Program-made: the position numbers and the translations under genes
Source of the DNA: Margaritifera margaritifera
Lineage: Eukaryota > Mollusca > Bivalvia > Unionida > Margaritiferidae
Direction of reading: 5' to 3'
NCBI GenBank assembly: GCA_029931535.1
Contig: JAQPZY010001626.1
Span: 5,720,501-5,784,500, forward strand
DNA length: 64,000 bases
Notes under the pieces: generated by a model
The model's database searches: none
What the model saw: only the letters and a program-made list of their open reading frames with translations
What the model was told of the DNA's origin: nothing
In this document: positions 1 to 10,646 of the stretch, piece after piece
Numbering within the stretch: position 1 is the stretch's first letter
Layout: each line of letters opens with the position of its first letter

Positions 1-448
1 ACAATTGGGCGCCACAGACTGCTGTGTGTCACAATTGTTCGCACAGTCAATAAATGACAGGATACATTTAGAAAAATAGCATTAAAGTGCTGAAAGTGCC
101 TTTACAACCAATCAACAACAACCAACAACAATTTCATTATTCATTTAAGACTGCTTGGAGTTAAAGCACTTACCAATCATATACTGCAAAATGCATTGGT
201 AATATAAATTCAAACATTTGATTGTACCGAAATAAAGTTCCCTCATACACAGTGAATCCTTTGGTATAATTAAAGTCCTTTACATAACTGTAGCACTGAA
301 CTTTAACAGATCACCTTTGTGACATAAGCAAACAATATAATGGCCACTTTTGCATTACGGCGGTCTATACATTTGAATCGACTAATAACTAGATTACAAT
401 ATGTGTAGAAAACACATTCTAGCACTACCGCGAATTTATCGGTCTCGA
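1..448. other. AT-rich spacer, nothing recognised
   Basis: No reading frame, RNA gene or repeat that I can support was seen here. Confidence 0.5.
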
Positions 449-494
449 TCAGAGAGCCGACTTCAGGCAATTTATTTTTCTGAATGAGAGGAAC

Positions 495-687
495 CTGAGA
501 GAAATGTAGTTTTCATAATGGCATATGCGGTACGTAGTCCAATATTTATCTGATGAAGATAAAATGTATTTGTTTCGGACCTCTATAACTTTTGCATGGT
601 GTTGAAGACCATTCAGTATGCATTCCTCTACATAACATTGAGGTCTGTGGTTTTTATATGACAAATTAGCCTTATTCCTTATAGCTT
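495..687 (-). CDS. possible internal exon, unknown protein
   Basis: A 193 bp open stretch on the minus strand is bounded by a plausible acceptor (TTTTATTACAG) and a donor (CAG then GTTCCT). Within it the frame reads without stops and contains three cysteines and an aromatic segment (DKYWTTYRICHYENY). I do not recognise the family. No neighbouring exon could be joined in phase, so this may be a chance open frame or a fragment of a decayed gene. Confidence 0.2.
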
Positions 688-721
688 CTGTAATAAAAGC
701 AAAATCTTCAACACCAAGCAC

Positions 722-3235
722 ATTTCAAATAGAAATACATTCTCTCCTATTATTAGTCAATAACAAACTCCAGATAACTATGGTTTGATCATAATAAACA
801 AGACTAAAAGAAGACGCACGATATAAATGATTATAATGACATATCATAATGAACTTGAAGGTGTAATCGACGCTGATAACTTAGTTAAGTGCATCTAGCT
901 TCCATTCATTATGATTAGGACAGTACTAAACGATTTGAATAAGAAAACACTTAGTAGATGAATTTTTTTAATACAATAGTTACACCTATATTTAAATTAT
1001 GTCTATTTTACGTGGTTAATTAATTTTAGAGTGAGGACTAAAATAATTTTGTATTACTCTTTAACAAGACTGAAAAGTTAGAATCAGCAAACTATTCTCC
1101 AACCTGCACAGTCCTCCAATATTGAAATAATTTATAAAAAATTGCAAATACGGTCCTTTTCGGATAGTATAATTTACATTATGTTATTGTCTCCATCTGC
1201 TCTCAATTCTAATTTTGATTTATCCATTTACACTCAAGACTAGAGGGGAGAGGAAGTTTGAGAATTTCCACCATTCCCTACTCTGTACACCCCACCAGAT
1301 ACAAAATTATCCTCGACTCCCGAAAACCCTCATTTAACAAAATAAAAATACCGTCGAGTACCGTACACACAGTGTGCTGTTGAAACCTTACAACTGAAAT
1401 AAATGGCAAAATTGTGGTACTGCAAGATCCCGACACAAAATAATTTGAAATTCTTAGAACAACATAAATAATTAAGCAAAGTTATATTGTCATAAACTCA
1501 ACAGTTTTCAGAGAGGTGATATAAAAATTTCACGAATTTAAATAAAAACAACAATCTCGGTACCAAGAGAGAACGTGTACTTGTTTACAAGTTTGGATGG
1601 AATAAAGGTGGGTCAAAGCTAGTTGGGTTACAAAATAACGTTCAAGATCACGCAAATTTTTATTTATCGATTTCAAGTATCAAAATAAGATATCCTGCAA
1701 CATTTAAAGAAGAGACAAATTTACAGCTTGCGTTTGATCATAGCATCGAGACAAGCAGCATCAACTCCGATAACAATATTATCAAGACAGTGCAGTATGA
1801 GAATGGAACAAATTACGTATTTGATTTGGGAAATTATACATGACTCTATGAAAAGATACAGACCAAAGCGTCACATGAAGTTTTGTCAGAATCAGCTACA
1901 GTGAGGATGGCAACATCTGGTTGGATTTCCTTAATCCACTTGATAGATAAACATGCCAGAGTTAGCCAAATTCGTATGCAAATTTCACATTTATTTCCAG
2001 ATGGGGAAGATGCTGCCTGAATGTAAATTAATTTTACCTGATGAGGATAATACATTCATATTAGAGAACAACAACCATGATTCAATTTAATTTGATTCGA
2101 GTTAGAATTCCACAACAGCATGACTGGAGATACCTAAAAAAAAAACAACTAATACTTTATTGATAATTGTCAAGACGAACATGAAACTGTGCACCAATGT
2201 TTTGGGAAGTTATTATTGCTGTTGTATTAGCTGTCTTACAAATATAAATATATCTATGGATCTGGTACTTTTGAATACGGTATAACTTTGTCAGCTTGTG
2301 AAATAATTATATGGTAGACAAAGAAGTTGCATCTATGGTACATCTTTCTGGCTCTGCCAACAAATAACCAACAGGTTTGACATACTCCTTTCTCCAGGAT
2401 AGCAACGGTCTGATAGATGAAGATATTTCAAGGACGAATTATACCATATGTATTATGTAATCTGCATTTTGGGTGCACAGGTTCGAAACAGAATATATAT
2501 TGCATAGGCTGTCTATTTTGACAGTATCAGACAGTGTTCAAAGGCTAATGTCGCTGTTTATTTTGGGACAGGTTGCGACACAGATGAAAACATTATGGCA
2601 AAATTTTAGCAGTACATAATAGTTTCAAAGTGAAATCGGATTATGCTGTTGGCGGTGACGGTATCTTTTTGCTACCAAGTGACATGGTAATGAAAATGGG
2701 TAGTATCGCTGAATACAATATCAACAATTTACAGAAATCTAGTGACTCATTCAGACTGGGGTCAAGCCCAACCATCAATGATGAGGTAACCGAATGATGT
2801 ATTCCAAATGCTGGTAAACAATCTGTGACAGAAAGACAAGAAGCTGTAGATGACAAAAAAGAAGACCAAGCGGGTTAAAACAATGTAGAGAACAATGATT
2901 ATGGTCATGACATTTCTATGCAATAAGTCTTGTCTAGCTTCGCTTTTATTATCTTGGAGTATCTTGCCTTAAGCATTGTCGCAGAGTGTCAAGACTCGTC
3001 TCGAAGGGACAATGGAAACGAATCTCCGACGTTTACGTGGAACAACGCAGTTTCTACTGTTAAGTCTGCCAAGTCATTTGTATCTCCAGCACACATTGTA
3101 TGTGACGCGATGGCACATGGTAATCCTGAAGATGCAAAACAGGGACGTGAATCGTACGCGTGGACAAGATACAATTTAGAAACGCCAAAATAACAAACCA
3201 ATATTGACCATGAAACAAACAAGCTCTAATTTATT
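722..3235. other. no confident gene; scattered short readable stretches
   Basis: The region is AT-rich. Short plus-strand stretches read as protein-like, notably about 1700-2000 and 2641-3193, the latter interrupted by stops and containing PEDAKQGRESYAWTRY. They shift frame repeatedly and I cannot assign them to a family. They could be remnants of a decayed gene or chance frames. Confidence 0.25.
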
Positions 3236-3431
3236 TGGAAAGGGAATTTTATGAGGCATAAAGTAAATTTAACATGAGAAAATGTATAAGGGGAGTTTAA
3301 CATAGGAAATATTAGAGGGAGTAAGGAAAATTTAACATGGGAATGACAGTCTTGGGCATAAGGGAAATTTAATATGGGAATGGCAACTGGAGCATAAGGG
3401 AAATTTAACATAGGAATGGTACTCTCGACCC
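3236..3431. repeat. degenerate ~37 bp tandem repeat, about five copies
   Basis: Successive units share a core like GGGAAATTTAACATAGGAATG with variable middles. Spacing between cores is about 36-38 bases. Apparent short frames here are by-products of the repeat. Confidence 0.6.
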
Positions 3432-3439
3432 AAACCGAA

Positions 3440-4080
3440 ATTTAATATTTTTGGATTATGTCTTCAAACTGAAATAAAAATGATCTCGTAGGTTTACCAT
3501 GTGTGGGTTTGTATGAAGTCTAATGGAAATGCTTTGAGTCCAATCACAAATTGGTCTTTTACAGACAGTAAGTTTACAACAAAAAACAAAAAACAAAAAA
3601 ATCTTGCTAGCTTTACTGTAAGTCTGTGGTACTTTTTGCAAAAGGTTGGCAACTTTTTCATCCATCAGTTTCTGAAGACCAATGTTATTTTGATAAATTA
3701 TCGAATGAACGCAGTACGAATTGGCGTGTGCCACAAATTACTTTGCTACAGTTCTGTCAGCACACCACTGACTTTAATCTTGGCTTACGATTTGGCGTGT
3801 AACAACAATTACATTGTTACAATTCTGCCTGCCCTGCCATTGGCTGTAAATTTTGTTTTCTCAATGCACGGCTTGAAAATAACATAGCAGCAACGTTTCT
3901 GACATTGTTAAACCAGAATATTTGCGTGCTAAGATTTCTGGTCATGTTGTAATATTTCATTCAGACAACATGTAAAGTGGCTACCCGAGTTGTTTGTTTG
4001 AGTCGAAATGGTGTTGTCGGGCCTCATCGATAGGCAAGTTTCTTACCTGTTTTATCGTGTTAGAATTGTATGTCAAACCC

Positions 4081-4122
<42 letters not shown>

Positions 4123-4350
4123 AGAGAGAGAGAGTTTATTATAACATGTGTGTGAGTGTGTTTGTGCGAATATCTTATCCATACTTTTAAAAAAAGTAGT
4201 AATCCATATTTTACTGACCCCAGTTATGTTTTTGTATAAGGATGACATATTTTGTATACATCCAGTTTTCTTCTTACGATATTCCAGTAGCTGGGTTTTG
4301 TAAACTGACTGACTTCAGTTTACGTAATGAGTGGAGTAAACATTATTTGT

Positions 4351-4403
<53 letters not shown>

Positions 4404-4731
4404 GCGCCATTAGAACAGCAAATGAGTCAGATTTTATTGTAAAGGTGTTACAATTGTTTTTGTAAGCATTGGAGTAACATATCCTGACACGTTTTATCAA
4501 AAGTCAGGTCACTTGTTACAGAAATCTTGTTTTGGCTTAGATTTCAGTCACGCAGTGCAAAATATTACAGACGATACCCAAGTTAAGATTATTTCTGGTA
4601 AAATTGTGAGTTTGTGCTTTTGAAAAAGGCAAAACCCTAATGTCAATTCATTTGTTCGGGACACAGTTGAATTTTTTTCATCAAGCTAAAGATTGATTCG
4701 TTGTAACATTTTTCCATATAGTGAAATATCA

Positions 4732-4792
<61 letters not shown>

Positions 4793-5072
4793 AACATGGA
4801 GCGGGTGAGTGTCTGAGAGAAAGAATTTGACATGAAGCGGTGTGTATGTGTGTGTGCATTATAAAATGTGTGTGGGAATATTTTGTTCTTTCCTAAAATT
4901 AAAAAATAAAAATAGAAATCAAGTTGTATTGCCCCTCTCTTCCCATTTTTGGTTTCTGCATAAGGCTGGCATATTTGTTATTCACCCTTTTTTCTTTTGA
5001 TGATATATCAGTGGTTATTGTTTGTAAACCGAGCGACTTCATCTTATGTAAGGGGCGGAGTAAACATTTCTC

Positions 5073-5103
<31 letters not shown>

Positions 5104-5473
5104 GACCGAGGTAGAATAGCGAATGAGCCAGATTCAATTGTAAAGGTATTAAACATTTTTGTAACCAATCGGGTAGCATATTCTGACCGACTTTTTATCC
5201 AGTCAGATTACATATTAGAAAAATCGTGTTTCACCTTTGATTTAACACAGGCAGTGCAAAATATTACAACGATACCTAAGTTAGGAATTTTGCTGGGAAA
5301 GATGTGAGTTTGTGTTTTTTGAAAACAGCAAAAGCTTATTTTACCTCATTTTTTCGTGATATATTCGATAAATTTTTTCGCCAAGCTAAAGATTAATTGT
5401 AACATTTTTCCATCATTTAGTGAAGTATCATTTCAAGACAGAGAGAGAGTTTTAACAAGGAGCGGAGGTGTGT

Positions 5474-5531
<58 letters not shown>

Positions 5532-6400
5532 GGTACATTATAAAATGTGTGTGAATTTTTTTACTCATACGTTAAAAAAAAAAGATAATCAAGACGTTAA
5601 CACACACTTTTTTGGTATATTTCCCGTGAATAAGAATTACAGTAAAATTTCAAATACAAAAATATCACAGACAAAAAAATCCAAATTGTACTCTCTTTCT
5701 TTTTTGAATAAAGGAATCAAAGTCTGTAATATTCTAATACACGTCATATTAACCACACACATAGTATATAGTCGGTTCTCTACAAAATCTTACAGGATGT
5801 AATTGCGCGATTACTATACTCATTCTATTTTCCAAGCGTAGATCTAATGTTCTCACAAAAAAAAACACTATTTTACTCCCCCCCTCCCCCAGTTAGCATT
5901 TTGCATAAGGTTGGCATATTTTTCATTCATCCAATTTTCATCTTATCGTATGCCAGTAACCAGTTTTTAAAAAGCTTACTGACTTCAGCTTACGTAAGGT
6001 GCAGAGTAAACATTTTTGCGACTCTCTCTCACTCTCTCTCTTTCTGTGATAGCGGTAGAATAGGAAACGAGCCAGATTCAATTCTAATGATGTTACTAAT
6101 TTTGGGGTAGTCAATCTGGTAGCATATACTGACCGACTTTGTATCCCAAAATTGTGTTTTGGCTTAAATTTAAGACACACAGTAGAAATTATTACCTATG
6201 TTTTTGAGCAATATTTCACTACAGTTTTTCAAACTAACGAATTTGGTGATCATGTACGAAGTTAAGATTTTTTTTCTCAATTTGTGTTTTTTTTTTTTTT
6301 TTTACAACCACGGATCTAATGTTAGTTAATTTTTTCGTGATACATAGGATAGATTGTTTTCGCCAGGCCAAATATTCCTTGTAACATTTATCATTTCTAG
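3440..6400. repeat. tandem array of ~0.7-0.95 kb units with GA and CT tracts
   Basis: A unit recurs beginning near 4243, 4968 and 5911, with a shorter match near 3640. Shared landmarks, in order, are GGCATATTT, a GACTTCA(G/T)CTTA(C/T)GTAA segment, GAGTAAACATT, a CT tract, AAT(A)GCGAATGAGCCAGATT-like sequence, then GTGCAAAATATTAC. GA tracts lie at about 4084-4133, 4736-4789 and 5476-5528, and CT tracts at 4353-4400, 5070-5104 and 6021-6044. Each unit therefore carries tracts of opposite polarity. Arg-Glu and Leu-Ser frames over the tracts are artefacts. No gene was found. Confidence 0.7.
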
Positions 6401-6779
6401 TTTTGCAAACGGCTAAACTAGGTAACGTAGCCTACACAATCATAGGTTGTGAGGTATATATCGGGAAGGCGGTAAGTCAGTGAAATCATACTTGAATCGA
6501 CAATTATCATGAAAAGATTGCACCCTTTCCAAAGAGAAACCATAACCTAAGCGACGGCGACTTTCGATTTCGCCGCATACGATGAAAGAAGTATTAGCAC
6601 AAGTTCACGCATATGATTTTGATGAGGACATGATCGAACCCTATTCAGTACTGCTAACTTCTCGGGACAGAGAGAGAGAGTCAAAATACACGAAGAAAGC
6701 AAATCATTCTGTACCTCATAAGACTATTTTTACATTCGAGCTACCCAAAAAGTGACTTCCAGAAAATGTAGAACTACGA

Positions 6780-7830
6780 CAGACTCGCAGACGGTGAAAT
6801 TTAAAGAGTTTGAGTCTCAAGTTCCACCAGAAAAAGCAGCAGGCTTCATTACTGATTTATGAGAGTCATTATTAGAGACATTGAAATGACAGAGCCAAAC
6901 TAAAGATAAAAATCGTTTGAGACTATCCATCACTCACGACAGTTTGAAGTCTTCTGTCCGGATTGAGTTTGGTACACCTACAGAATTAACACCTTCCAAG
7001 ATCATTGACAAAATTAAAGACGTAAAGCAATCGAACTACGAGTTTAACATGACTGATGGAAAAGCTACACTTCACATGACGCACGTATCACCTCCAAGAG
7101 ACAGCGGACGACGCAAAATGTTATTGATGGATGAACTTCGTAGTACCAAACAAAGTATCGTTCAGATTAATATCCATCAAGACTAAATTTGTTTAGCCCG
7201 TGCTATCTTGGTGGACTGAACTTATGCCGAGAAGAACGAATGGAAACGTTCATAGGAGTGTATTCGTAATCGGACATAACCTTGTGTGGCGTTCCTGACA
7301 TGCAAAAACTTCAAGAGGTGTTGGCACCTCGTTATACGTTGAAAGTATAACCTCAAGTCGTTCGTAGAGACCTAGTGTTTTGAGGAACGGAAACGACATT
7401 CACGTTTATCATCGCTAAAAGCATTTCGATGCCATTACTACCATCACAGGATTTCTCGGATGCAGTTACTATTGCGGAGAGAAATGTCGTGGATATTTTG
7501 GATCCAGACCTTGCATTCCTGAAGGACATAAAAGGATTCGATGTTCTACTTCCAAACAAATATTCGTAAGTTCAAGTTCAATCTCGTAACAGAAAAGTGT
7601 TTGCAAATTACTGACAGTGTGTTCTACTTGTTGATAGTTTGTGCAGGAAAGAATAAATGTCGCTTTTGTGACTAAGTCGTCGAGTTAGAGCATCAATGTT
7701 ACATTCAAAGGTATGACAACGGATCCGAGGAAGAATCGAATGGCGACCATAACAAGAGATGATAAAAAAATTTAAAAAACCACCCCACCCCACCCCCACC
7801 CCAGATCCATAATGTAGAAATGTATGCAAC
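6780..7830 (+). pseudogene. Polinton-type DNA polymerase B, N-terminal region, decayed
   Basis: Readable pieces in shifting frames match, from memory, the long N-terminal region of protein-primed family B polymerases of metazoan Polinton/Maverick elements. The pieces are: a helical stretch (RLSITHDSLKSS, then SELTPSKIIDKI-like sequence, 6917-7186); a CLARAI motif just after 7186; CGVPDMQKLQEVLAPRY near 7290; a zinc-ribbon-like segment GFLGCSYYCGEKC near 7450; and a second cysteine cluster ending EHQCYIQRYDN near 7700. Several stops and frameshifts make it non-functional. The exonuclease and polymerase palm motifs that should follow are absent. The sequence stops near a C-rich low-complexity stretch at about 7780-7802. 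The family assignment is recognition of pattern, not a search. Confidence 0.55.
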
Positions 7831-8912
7831 TTGTAACCAGAAAAAAACGTGGTGGACTATGCCTAAATCCATTAGTAATAACTTCTGTTTCTGGTGTAAT
7901 CTCAGCAGAAATCCAGAAAAACCTTTTACTACCGATCGCCCATCTTCTCGGTCATATTTAATATAAGTTTTAAATTTACCTTCTGTTACAACAGAAAACG
8001 TAACTCCTTATGAATAACGAAAATAAAATATCTAGTTCCTTTACCTTATCATATTTCCTTGAGTATTTCAAAGTTAAATCACTACGACATATTAAAGTTA
8101 TTAGGCGATGGGTTATTGATATTTATGTCATTATCGTCTTGTTTTTAACAAAAATAAATGATGAAATGGTTAAATAAATTGGTTTACGTTCCCATACTCA
8201 TCTTTAATGATATCAAATTTTCATTTTGTCAATAATATTAAAATTTAAGTATATAGTAGGAATATTAGCTCTAAGTCTCCACATCGTTTAATTCTTTTTT
8301 TCTGATGAATTTGTGATTGTAATGATTTATACTTTTCAAGAGACTTTTTTATTTCCTTCACGTAAATCTCCTAGGGTAGTAGCTAAGAATTTACCCTTTG
8401 TTCAATTGACTGTAATAATCGCTGTATGTTTTCTACCGGCTTTATGTTTGATTTGGCTTTAACAGTTTGCCAATCTGGTAAAACAGTTAACAGAGTAATT
8501 AATCTCTTAATAAATAAATCGTGCGCATCTGAATCTTTATATCTTGTTATCATCTATTTGTATTTGCAGTTCTGAAAGTTTAGTAGATTTTTCTGTGATA
8601 CTCTGGTCCACAGTTGTTAATTTATTATTAACTTCTCTCCATGCTTTTATATCTTTCAAATTATTATCCCTCAAAAATCTTAGGTGTTTGAGCGTCGACA
8701 CGTTTTTGTACAAAATCTTTATTAGCTGGAGCAGTTGTTTATATATAGATTTGTAATACGATTGTTGTTCAAGTTTAAGTCATTGTTTAGATATTGACTT
8801 TGTGCTTCATTTTTTTTCATCTTTCTCTATGACTTTAAAAAACTAAAATCACTATGACTGTTTATATTATTCTGTCATTTATTTTGTGTATAGTACCTCT
8901 TTGTAATTGCTT
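7831..8912. other. AT-rich spacer before the retrotransposon
   Basis: No coding or RNA feature was recognised. The last four bases (GCTT, 8909-8912) are the left target-site duplicate of the element that follows. Confidence 0.5.
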
Positions 8913-9124
8913 TGTTATGTATGATGTTTATATAATATTATAAATATTTTAGGAAATTATAAATGTTTCTTCACTTTAATATTTGCTTAAATCTTAATGT
9001 TTATCAGGAAAAACATGTTTAACTAGTGTCCTTGAATTAGGTTGTTTTGATCAATATGTTTTCTCAATTTGAAGGTCAAGGTTGAATTTTGTTTACAAGT
9101 AAAATTGCATTAAGATGACACATG

Positions 9125-9137
9125 TTCTAGAACATTC
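9125..9137 (+). promoter_or_regulatory. three-box heat-shock element in LTR
   Basis: The sequence TTCtaGAAcaTTC fits the nTTCnnGAAnnTTCn consensus bound by trimeric HSF1 exactly. It lies 19 bases before the TATA box, and the same array is present in all four full LTRs of the window. Function is inferred, not shown. Confidence 0.55.
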
Positions 9138-9155
9138 TGTCATGTGACCAATCTT

Positions 9156-9163
9156 TATATATG
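9156..9163 (+). promoter_or_regulatory. TATA box of the LTR promoter
   Basis: TATATATG follows a CCAAT box (GTGACCAATCT). The 3' LTR has TATATATA at the same place. The position within the LTR is typical for a U3 promoter. Confidence 0.6.
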
Positions 9164-9668
9164 CCATGTTTGGTGGACATTTATTCAGTTTCGACATTAC
9201 CATCAGTCTTGTAAAGAGCTATTATAGTTGTGAAAATTCATTCCAAATTCTAAGAGAGGAATTATTTTAAATATTCATTGGATTATAACAGTGCTCATAA
9301 ACTTTTGGATTTTGAATTTTTAATTGATGATTTTGGAATTTATGTGAACTTATTCAGAGATTTTGGAATACTTCATTTTGACATCAGCACATCAAGATTA
9401 CTAGTACATCAGGACTTTGGAGACCATTAGCACATCATAACATTCAAGGACACAGCCGTGAATTCGGAACATTCTATATTTAGGACTTGTGATTAGAACA
9501 ATCATTCTTATTGGATTATTAGGATTTAAAAACACATTACTGTAAGTGACTTTTTGATTTTTCATTTTAATTATCTAGTAATAAATTGCTTGTTGATTTT
9601 TACTTGATTTGTTGGTTTCACTTTCTTTCTGTTACATTTTTCTTAGACCATAGAGTCGTAACAGAAAT

Positions 9669-9686
9669 TGGGGGCCGTTACAGGAT
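9669..9686 (+). other. primer-binding site, eroded
   Basis: Five bases after the 5' LTR the sequence TGGGGGCCGTTACAGGAT matches the start and end of a tRNA-Pro primer-binding site but not the middle. Copy 2 has the full 18-base match at the corresponding place, so this copy has probably lost efficient priming. Confidence 0.6.
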
Positions 9687-9827
9687 CTGAATTTCTTTAA
9701 AGCATATTAGAGATATTAAAGTTATTTTTGAAATTCATATTGATTTTGTCTCGGAATTTTTTTTTTGTCTTTGGCAAAGATTTTATATAGAGAATTTTTT
9801 TTTGTGTGAAACCAACAAGCATTTACT

Positions 9828-10646
9828 ATGGCATCTAATGTTCAGAATTTCATTTCAAAACCTACCCAGGAGGGGTTAGAGTGCATGAGAAAGGATGAGT
9901 TGCTCGAGCTTGCCAGAAAATACAGTCTATCTGAGGCAAAATTATCATTGACAAAACAGGAGATAAAGATTATTTTAATTCAATATTTAGTAGGAAAGGG
10001 AATTTTTGAAAATAGTGCTTTAAGTTTGAAGAGAAAGCCTGTATCTGGTTCTGACAGGAAATTAAGGGAATTAGAGTTAAAGAACCAGATGGATTTAGAG
10101 TTGGCAAAGCTTCAGATTCAGAGAGAGAGAGAGAAAGAAGAGAGGCAAATACAGATGGAGAGAGAGAAGGAAGAGAGGCAGATACAAATGCAGAAGGAAG
10201 AGAGGCAAATACAAATGCAGATGCAAAGAGAAGAAAGGGAAATGCAATTTAAATTAAGAGAATTAGAACTGGCAAACAGAGCACACTCCACTCCTTTAAA
10301 CACAAGTTCAGGTTTTGATGTTACTAGATATATTAGGTTAGTACCCCCTTTTCAGGAAAAAGAAGTAGATAAATACTTTCTTCATTTCGAGAAAATAGCT
10401 GAAAACTTGAAATGGCCCAGAGAGCATTGGACTTTGTTATTTCAAAGTGTACTTATTGGCAAAGCTCGTGAAGTCTACATTTCACTGTCAGTACAACAAA
10501 GCACTGATTATGATGTGGTTAAGGAGTACATCTTGAAAGCTTATGAGTTGGTACCAGAGGCATATCGACAAAGGTTTAGGAATTGTAGAAAAGAAACTGG
10601 ACAAACTCGTGTCGAATTTGCAAGGGATAAAAGAACAACTATTTGA
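9828..10646 (+). CDS. gag: Gag polyprotein, N-terminal part (frameshifted)
   Basis: The start ATG sits at the beginning of the conserved MASNVQNF segment shared with copy 2. Residues 1-60 are helical. Residues about 85-150 are a highly charged coiled-coil-like stretch of repeats on the pattern REREKEERQIQM. From about residue 165 follows a retroviral-capsid-like region (RYIRLVPPFQEKEVDKYFLHF) typical of Gag from vertebrate- and invertebrate-type gypsy elements. The frame ends early because of one extra A in GATAAAAGAAC near 10630, where copy 2 has GATAAAGAAC. Without it gag would run directly into the downstream frame, so the intact family probably makes one Gag-Pol polyprotein. The role is to package element RNA into virus-like particles in the cytoplasm. 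Confidence 0.9.
   Translation: MASNVQNFISKPTQEGLECMRKDELLELARKYSLSEAKLSLTKQEIKIILIQYLVGKGIFENSALSLKRKPVSGSDRKLRELELKNQMDLELAKLQIQREREKEERQIQMEREKEERQIQMQKEERQIQMQMQREEREMQFKLRELELANRAHSTPLNTSSGFDVTRYIRLVPPFQEKEVDKYFLHFEKIAENLKWPREHWTLLFQSVLIGKAREVYISLSVQQSTDYDVVKEYILKAYELVPEAYRQRFRNCRKETGQTRVEFARDKRTTI

Larger units (their letters stand above)
8913..9663 (+). repeat. 5' LTR of Gmr1-like copy 1
   Basis: This 751 bp repeat matches 14689-15439. It begins TGTTATG and ends CGTAACA. It carries a heat-shock-element-like array (9125-9137), a CCAAT box on the reading strand just after it, and a TATA box (9156-9163). Transcription would be expected to start about 25-30 bases beyond the TATA box. Confidence 0.95.

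Noticed and set aside
4060..5802. Frames encoding long Arg-Glu or Ser-Leu runs
   Set aside because: They are translations of GA and CT microsatellites, with no conserved protein on either side.
10118..10303. Minus-strand frame within gag
   Set aside because: Antisense of the charged Gag repeats; the same artefact appears in copy 2 at 46928-47140.
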